Assembly (NCBI GenBank): GCA_003096255.1
Contig: PIXS01000257.1
Span: 1 to 9,758 of the forward strand
DNA from: Candidatus Bathyarchaeum sp.
GTDB lineage: Archaea > Thermoproteota > Bathyarchaeia > Bathyarchaeales > Bathyarchaeaceae
Direction: 5' to 3'
DNA: 9,758 bases
Position numbers and translations under genes: made by a program. Of the stretch, positions 5,954 to 9,758 are shown one piece after another (within the stretch, counting starts at the first letter, position 1; each line of letters starts with the position of its first letter). The notes below the pieces were generated by a model that was not told the origin of the DNA, did not search any database, and worked only from the letters and a program-made list of their open reading frames with translations.

Positions 5954-6042
5954 CCCTAAGCATCATTTGATCCCCTTTCTATTCACACAGTTAGTGGGGT
6001 TCGGTTTGAATAATCTTGCCCTCAAAACCTGAAGCATGTCTT

Positions 6043-6050
6043 GATTAAAC
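6043..6050 (-). promoter_or_regulatory. Weak TATA-like candidate for the PfkB kinase
   Basis: GTTTAATC on the minus strand would place transcription near 6020, with a leader of about 67 bases. A second AT-rich stretch (GATTATTCAAAC) lies nearer the gene. Neither matches the consensus well; the gap holds nothing else on this strand that I recognise. Confidence 0.25.
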
Positions 6051-6082
6051 AGCTAATAATTCACTCAGCTCTGGAAAGACAA

Positions 6083-6090
6083 CTTTTATC
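6083..6090 (+). promoter_or_regulatory. TATA-like box for prf1
   Basis: CTTTTATC lies 48 bases before the TTG start of prf1. Transcription would start near 6112, giving a leader of about 26 bases that includes a weak GAGAG at 6122-6126 and the ATG at 6131. Confidence 0.4.
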
Positions 6091-6130
6091 AGATATGCTA
6101 CATTGAATAGCGATATAATCAGAGAGCGTA

Positions 6131-6148
6131 ATGAACGTTGAGCAGTAA
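6131..6148 (+). other. Five-codon mini-ORF overlapping the prf1 start
   Basis: ATG at 6131 opens MNVEQ and stops at TAA 6146-6148. The prf1 TTG start (6138) lies inside it in the +1 frame. GAGAG at 6122-6126 is 4 bases before this ATG and 11 bases before the TTG, so it does not decide between them. Whether it is translated is unknown. Confidence 0.25.
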
Positions 6149-7397
6149 ACAAGATTCTCTGCTACGGTTTCGACTGAAACGGAATCTGCAGAGGCTAGCA
6201 GCCAGAGAAGGCAGAGGGACAGAACTGGTCTCACTTTATGTGCCCCCAGGGCGTCAGGTCAGTGAAGTAGTGGCAATGCTAAACAACGAGTATGGAACAG
6301 CCACGAACATCAAATCTAACACTACTAGAAAGAACGTTCAGGACGCTATAACTAGGGTTACACAGCGAATGAAGATGTTCAAGAAGGTGCCTGAAAATGG
6401 GCTGGTGCTCTTCTGTGGAGCCATCCCCCAGAATGGTCCGGGAAGCGAAAAAATTGAGTTATACATAATATCGCCTCCTGAGCCAATCCAGATTTATTTG
6501 TATCGCTGTGATGCCAGATTCCACACTGAACATCTGGCAGAGTTCTTGAAAGATAAAGAAACCTTTGGGATTATTGTTTTGGATTCTTCAAATGCAGTTT
6601 TTGCCACGGTCCGAGGAAAAAGCCTCGAGATTGTGAAACAAATTAGCTCGGGTATTCCTGGAAAGTTCAGGGCTGGTGGGCAGTCTGCGAGAAGGTTTGA
6701 CAGGCAACGTGAGGCAAAGATGCAGGAGTTCTTCAAACGTGTAGGAGAGCATGCCGACGAAATTTTTCTGCCTATCGAAAACCTGAAGAGCCTGCTTTTG
6801 GGTGGTCCTGGACCCACAAAATTTGATTTTGAGAAGGGCAACTACCTTCATTACACACTGAAAGAGAAGATTGTAGCTACCCTAGACACATCTTACGTGA
6901 ACGACAGGGGAGTGGAGGAGGTTGTGGAGAAATCTGAGGAGATTCTGCGGCGGATACGTTATGTTGCAGAAAAAAAGATTATGCAGAAGTTTCTCCGCGA
7001 AATCGGTCAGGACACAGGCTTAGCCACATACGGCGAAGAGGAAGTAAGAAAATACCTGAATAGTGGAATCGTAGACACCCTTTTGCTTTCCGAAGACCTG
7101 GAAAAAGTCAGGGTTCCAGTGAAGTGTGGCTCCTGTGACTACACCAACGAAGAAACTATGAAGATGCATGAGGTTGCAGAGTTTGAACAGAAAACAAACG
7201 GTGCTACATGCCCAAAATGTACTGTTCCGACTCTTGCAGTAGGGGAGACTAAGGAGCTTATTGATGAACTGGCAGAAACAGCTGAGCTGGCAGGAACAAC
7301 AGTAGAGGTTTTGTCTGGGGACACAGAAGAAGGACAGATGCTAAAGAAATCCTTTGGCGGAGTAGCCGCGATTCTTCGCTACAAAGCCGCAGCCTAA
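6138..7397 (+). CDS. prf1: Archaeal peptide chain release factor aRF1
   Basis: The 419-residue factor reads all three stop codons in the A site and triggers peptide release on the ribosome. Domain 1 shows TNIKS (56-60) and YRCDARF (122-128), the stop-codon recognition motifs. Domain 2 has GGQ (180-182), which positions water in the peptidyl transferase centre. Domain 3 carries a four-Cys zinc ribbon (Cys330, 333, 358, 361), as in many archaeal aRF1. Length matches the family. The start must be TTG 6138: a TGA lies in frame just upstream, and the next candidates would cut into the conserved N-terminus. The gene is divergent from the kinase, and its stop codon overlaps that of valS. Recycling factor ABCE1 is not in the window. 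Confidence 0.97.
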   Translation: MSSKQDSLLRFRLKRNLQRLAAREGRGTELVSLYVPPGRQVSEVVAMLNNEYGTATNIKSNTTRKNVQDAITRVTQRMKMFKKVPENGLVLFCGAIPQNGPGSEKIELYIISPPEPIQIYLYRCDARFHTEHLAEFLKDKETFGIIVLDSSNAVFATVRGKSLEIVKQISSGIPGKFRAGGQSARRFDRQREAKMQEFFKRVGEHADEIFLPIENLKSLLLGGPGPTKFDFEKGNYLHYTLKEKIVATLDTSYVNDRGVEEVVEKSEEILRRIRYVAEKKIMQKFLREIGQDTGLATYGEEEVRKYLNSGIVDTLLLSEDLEKVRVPVKCGSCDYTNEETMKMHEVAEFEQKTNGATCPKCTVPTLAVGETKELIDELAETAELAGTTVEVLSGDTEEGQMLKKSFGGVAAILRYKAAA

Positions 7398-9758
7398 TAC
7401 TCGGCATCAAAATATACGTCTTCGTATCCTTTGACTTCTCGTCCTTTGCTTTCTGGTTTGATGCACATTTGTTCTACTTTGAGGGTTCCTGAGAGATCCT
7501 CTTTTGCGTCGGCTAAGATGACCGCTTTTTGCTCGTCTTTGGTGTATATGGTTAGTTTCTGGATGGGCGCATTCAAGGGCTTCTGGTTCTCTGCTTTGTC
7601 TCTGCGAATTTCTCCCATCAAAGCAACAATCAAGTCACCCTTCTCCTCTACCGTTTCATCAACCAGCTCCTCCTGTAGGACGGGCCATAAAGAAACGTGG
7701 ATGCTCTCAAGGCTCTTGTCATCCGCAAACATAATCTGGTAAAGTTCTTCGGTAATGTGGGGTGAGATTGGGGCTAGAAGCTGGATGATTCTGTAAATTG
7801 CAGTGTAGAGAGTGTATTGGGCAGCGGTTCTTTTTTCTTCGCCATAAGTTTCTGGCTGGTAGAGCCTGTGTTTTACGGCTTCGATGTAGTTGTCGCAGAA
7901 GTTGTGCCAAGTGAATTTCCTTATTTTGTCAGTGGCTACGTTGAATTGGCAGGTGTCCATTGCCTCAGTTACATTTTTGGTGACCTGCTCCATCTTGCTG
8001 AGGAGCCAGCAGTCGATGAGCTCCAGTTTTGGTGGTTTACTGTTTGGATCGTAGTCTTTGAGGTGCATTCCCGCAAACCGTGATGCGTTCCATAGTTTTC
8101 TGAGGAATCTCCATGCATACTCGACGTCTTCCCATCTGAAGGGAATGTCTGAGCCTGTGGCGCCTCCGCCTGTAGCCCATTGACGGGGCGCATCAGCTCC
8201 ATATTTTTGGAAGACTTCTGGGGTGGCTACGAAGTTGCCGAGGCTTTTGCTCATTTTTCTGCCGTCGCTTCCAAGGACCATGCCGTTGATGAGGACGCTC
8301 TTGTAGGGTTTCTCGTCGAAGAGGGCAAGTCCACGAACCATAAGATAGTATGCCCATGTTCTGATGATGTCGTAGCCTGAGGGATGCACGTCAGCGGGAT
8401 ACAGTTTTTGCCAGTCCTGTTTGTCTGGCCAGCCTGCATGAACGGCGCAGGTTATGGAGGAGTCGAACCATGTGTCCAGCACGTCCGTTTCGGGGATGAA
8501 CTCGGTGCTGCCACATTTGGGGCACTTGTCAATTTTTGGGGGGCTGATTCTTGGGTCTATGGGCACCCAGTTAGGTTCGGCTAAGATGATTTCTTGGCAT
8601 TGTTTGCAGTACCATACTGGGATTGGGGTTGCGAAGATTCTTTGGCGTGAGATTACCCAGTCCCAGTCTAGGCTGTTGGTCCAGTCTATCATCCGTTTTT
8701 TCATGTAATCGGGATACCAAGTGACATCCAGAGTGTTCTTTTTGACTTGCTCTGTGAAGATTCTGGTTTTCATGAACCACTGTTCATGTTCCAGTATTTC
8801 GATTGGGTGCTTGCATCTCCAGCAGCATCCAACCTCCTGATGCAGAGGCTCCAGTTTTTCCAAAAGCCCTTCAGATTCCAAGTCTTTTACGATGGCTTTT
8901 CGTGCCTCTGTAGCGGTCAAGCTCGCATATTTTCCTGCATTTTCGTTCATTCTTCCTTTGTCGTCTATGAGAATGATGGGAGTGAGCTTGAGGGCTGAAA
9001 CGGCTTGAACGTCGGCTTTGTCGCCGTATGTGCATATCATGAGGACGCCTGTGCCGAATTCGGGGTCTACCTCTTTTTCGGCTATGATTTTGACTTGGCG
9101 GTCTGCTACGGGGTCTGTGATGTTTTTGCCGATGTATTTGTTGTATCGTTCGTCTTCTGGGTTGACGGCTACGGTTACGCAAGCCTGTAAGAGTTCAGGT
9201 CGGCTTGTAGCGATGGTCAGATGGTTTCTGTCGTCTAGCATGAATTTGATGTAATGGAGGGTGCCTTGTTTTTGTTCATGTTCTACTTCTGCGTCTGCGA
9301 TTGCTGTTTCGCAGCTTGTGCACCAGCTGATGGGATGGGTTCCCTTGTAGATTAAGCCCTTATTATGAAGCATAATGAAGCTGAGCTGCGTGTTTTTCCA
9401 GTAGTTGGGGTTCATGGTTTTGTATTCGGTTGTCCAGTCTACACTGCAGCCAAGCCTGACGATGGCTTGTTTCATTATGGTTATGTACTTGTTGATGACT
9501 TTCTTGCACAGCTTAACGAACTCTTGCGGGGGCAAGTCGGTTTTTTTGATTTTGTGGATTTCTTCTGTTTTGACTTCTGTGGGGAGTCCGTGGCAGTCCC
9601 AGCCCTGTGGAAAGAGGACGTTGTAGCCTCTCATGCGTTTGTATCGGGCTAGGGCGTCTATGTATGTCCAGTTGAGGACGTTTCCCATGTGAAAGTTGCC
9701 TGAAGGGTATGGAGGAGGAGTGTCTATGGTGAAGAATGGGCGGCTGCTGTCTGCGCGG
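7394..9758 (-). CDS. valS: Valyl-tRNA synthetase, archaeal type, N-terminus cut by window edge
   Basis: This class I synthetase charges tRNA-Val. Of it, 787 residues are visible; the frame runs off the right edge, and about 30-40 N-terminal residues are probably missing. The visible start has TPPPYPSGNFHMGN, the HIGH-motif region (as HMGN), then GWDCHGLPTEVK. An editing CP1 domain follows, with TSRPELLQACVTVAVNPEDERY. Zinc-type Cys pairs appear at CTSC, CCWRC, CKQC and CPKCG. WDWVISRQR and the KMSKS motif (GSDGRKMSKSLGN) complete the catalytic core. The anticodon-binding region ends with ISPHITEELYQIMF. HGLPTE rather than HGLPIE, and RPELLQACV, point to ValRS over IleRS. An internal ATG at 9688 falls after the first His of the HIGH-motif and is not the start. 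It is convergent with prf1, with a 4-base overlap. Confidence 0.94.
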   Translation of the reverse strand, partial: RADSSRPFFTIDTPPPYPSGNFHMGNVLNWTYIDALARYKRMRGYNVLFPQGWDCHGLPTEVKTEEIHKIKKTDLPPQEFVKLCKKVINKYITIMKQAIVRLGCSVDWTTEYKTMNPNYWKNTQLSFIMLHNKGLIYKGTHPISWCTSCETAIADAEVEHEQKQGTLHYIKFMLDDRNHLTIATSRPELLQACVTVAVNPEDERYNKYIGKNITDPVADRQVKIIAEKEVDPEFGTGVLMICTYGDKADVQAVSALKLTPIILIDDKGRMNENAGKYASLTATEARKAIVKDLESEGLLEKLEPLHQEVGCCWRCKHPIEILEHEQWFMKTRIFTEQVKKNTLDVTWYPDYMKKRMIDWTNSLDWDWVISRQRIFATPIPVWYCKQCQEIILAEPNWVPIDPRISPPKIDKCPKCGSTEFIPETDVLDTWFDSSITCAVHAGWPDKQDWQKLYPADVHPSGYDIIRTWAYYLMVRGLALFDEKPYKSVLINGMVLGSDGRKMSKSLGNFVATPEVFQKYGADAPRQWATGGGATGSDIPFRWEDVEYAWRFLRKLWNASRFAGMHLKDYDPNSKPPKLELIDCWLLSKMEQVTKNVTEAMDTCQFNVATDKIRKFTWHNFCDNYIEAVKHRLYQPETYGEEKRTAAQYTLYTAIYRIIQLLAPISPHITEELYQIMFADDKSLESIHVSLWPVLQEELVDETVEEKGDLIVALMGEIRRDKAENQKPLNAPIQKLTIYTKDEQKAVILADAKEDLSGTLKVEQMCIKPESKGREVKGYEDVYFDAEY

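Noticed and set aside
6494..6851. Two antisense open frames within prf1
   Set aside because: Both are low-complexity mirrors of conserved aRF1 codons with no promoter or ribosome-binding site.
8871..9182. Arg/His-rich 103-codon frame in the same strand region as valS, plus several plus-strand frames at 7431-9652
   Set aside because: All are alternative-frame shadows of ValRS. The Arg-rich composition reflects codon phase and not a real basic protein.
1..9758. CRISPR array, tRNA, rRNA, insertion sequence or attachment site
   Set aside because: I saw no spaced direct repeats, cloverleaf with CCA-end pattern, transposase or terminal inverted repeats; nearly all sequence is accounted for by recognised genes.

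Overview
The window reads as chromosomal DNA of an archaeon, probably an anaerobic or microaerophilic one. Diagnostic genes are Alba chromatin protein, an eRF1-type release factor (aRF1), an archaeal-type valyl-tRNA synthetase, a DUF2095-like protein and a stand-alone Lrp/AsnC sensor domain. TATA/BRE-like boxes precede several genes, and GTG and TTG starts are common. Superoxide reductase plus flavodoxin fits an anaerobe that meets oxygen. The mix of families suggests the TACK side of the Archaea, perhaps Bathyarchaeia, but that placement is an inference from gene content and not a phylogeny.

Layout: (1) 1-455 (+), 3' part of a DNA polymerase beta-type nucleotidyltransferase, cut by the window edge. 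(2) 578-922 (+), small charged DUF2095-like protein with its own promoter. (3) 981-1253 (-), Alba, convergent with it. (4) 1439-2023 (+), stand-alone IMP cyclohydrolase (PurH N-terminal half), divergent from Alba, with a palindromic candidate operator upstream. (5) 2084-3643 (+), RNase J-like beta-CASP metallo-beta-lactamase protein, abutting (6) 3644-4066 (+), a neelaredoxin-type superoxide reductase. (7) 4071-4607 (-), flavodoxin-like protein, preceded on the same strand by (8) 4651-4890 (-), an Lrp/AsnC ligand-binding domain. (9) 5003-5953 (-), PfkB-family sugar/nucleoside kinase. (10) 6138-7397 (+), aRF1, divergent from the kinase. (11) 7394-9758 (-), valyl-tRNA synthetase, convergent with aRF1 with overlapping stop codons and cut at its N-terminus by the window edge.

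Functionally the window mixes housekeeping (termination, tRNA charging, chromatin, purine synthesis, probable RNA turnover) with a small redox group (superoxide reductase, flavodoxin, possibly the Lrp-like sensor). Genes are tightly packed and no gap exceeds 300 bases. I see no mobile element, CRISPR array, tRNA or rRNA. No clearly new multi-gene system is evident. The points most worth a second look are an overlapping ATG mini-ORF at the aRF1 start, a palindromic site before purH, a superoxide reductase lacking the usual active-site glutamate, and a possible start-codon or homopolymer problem in the PfkB kinase.
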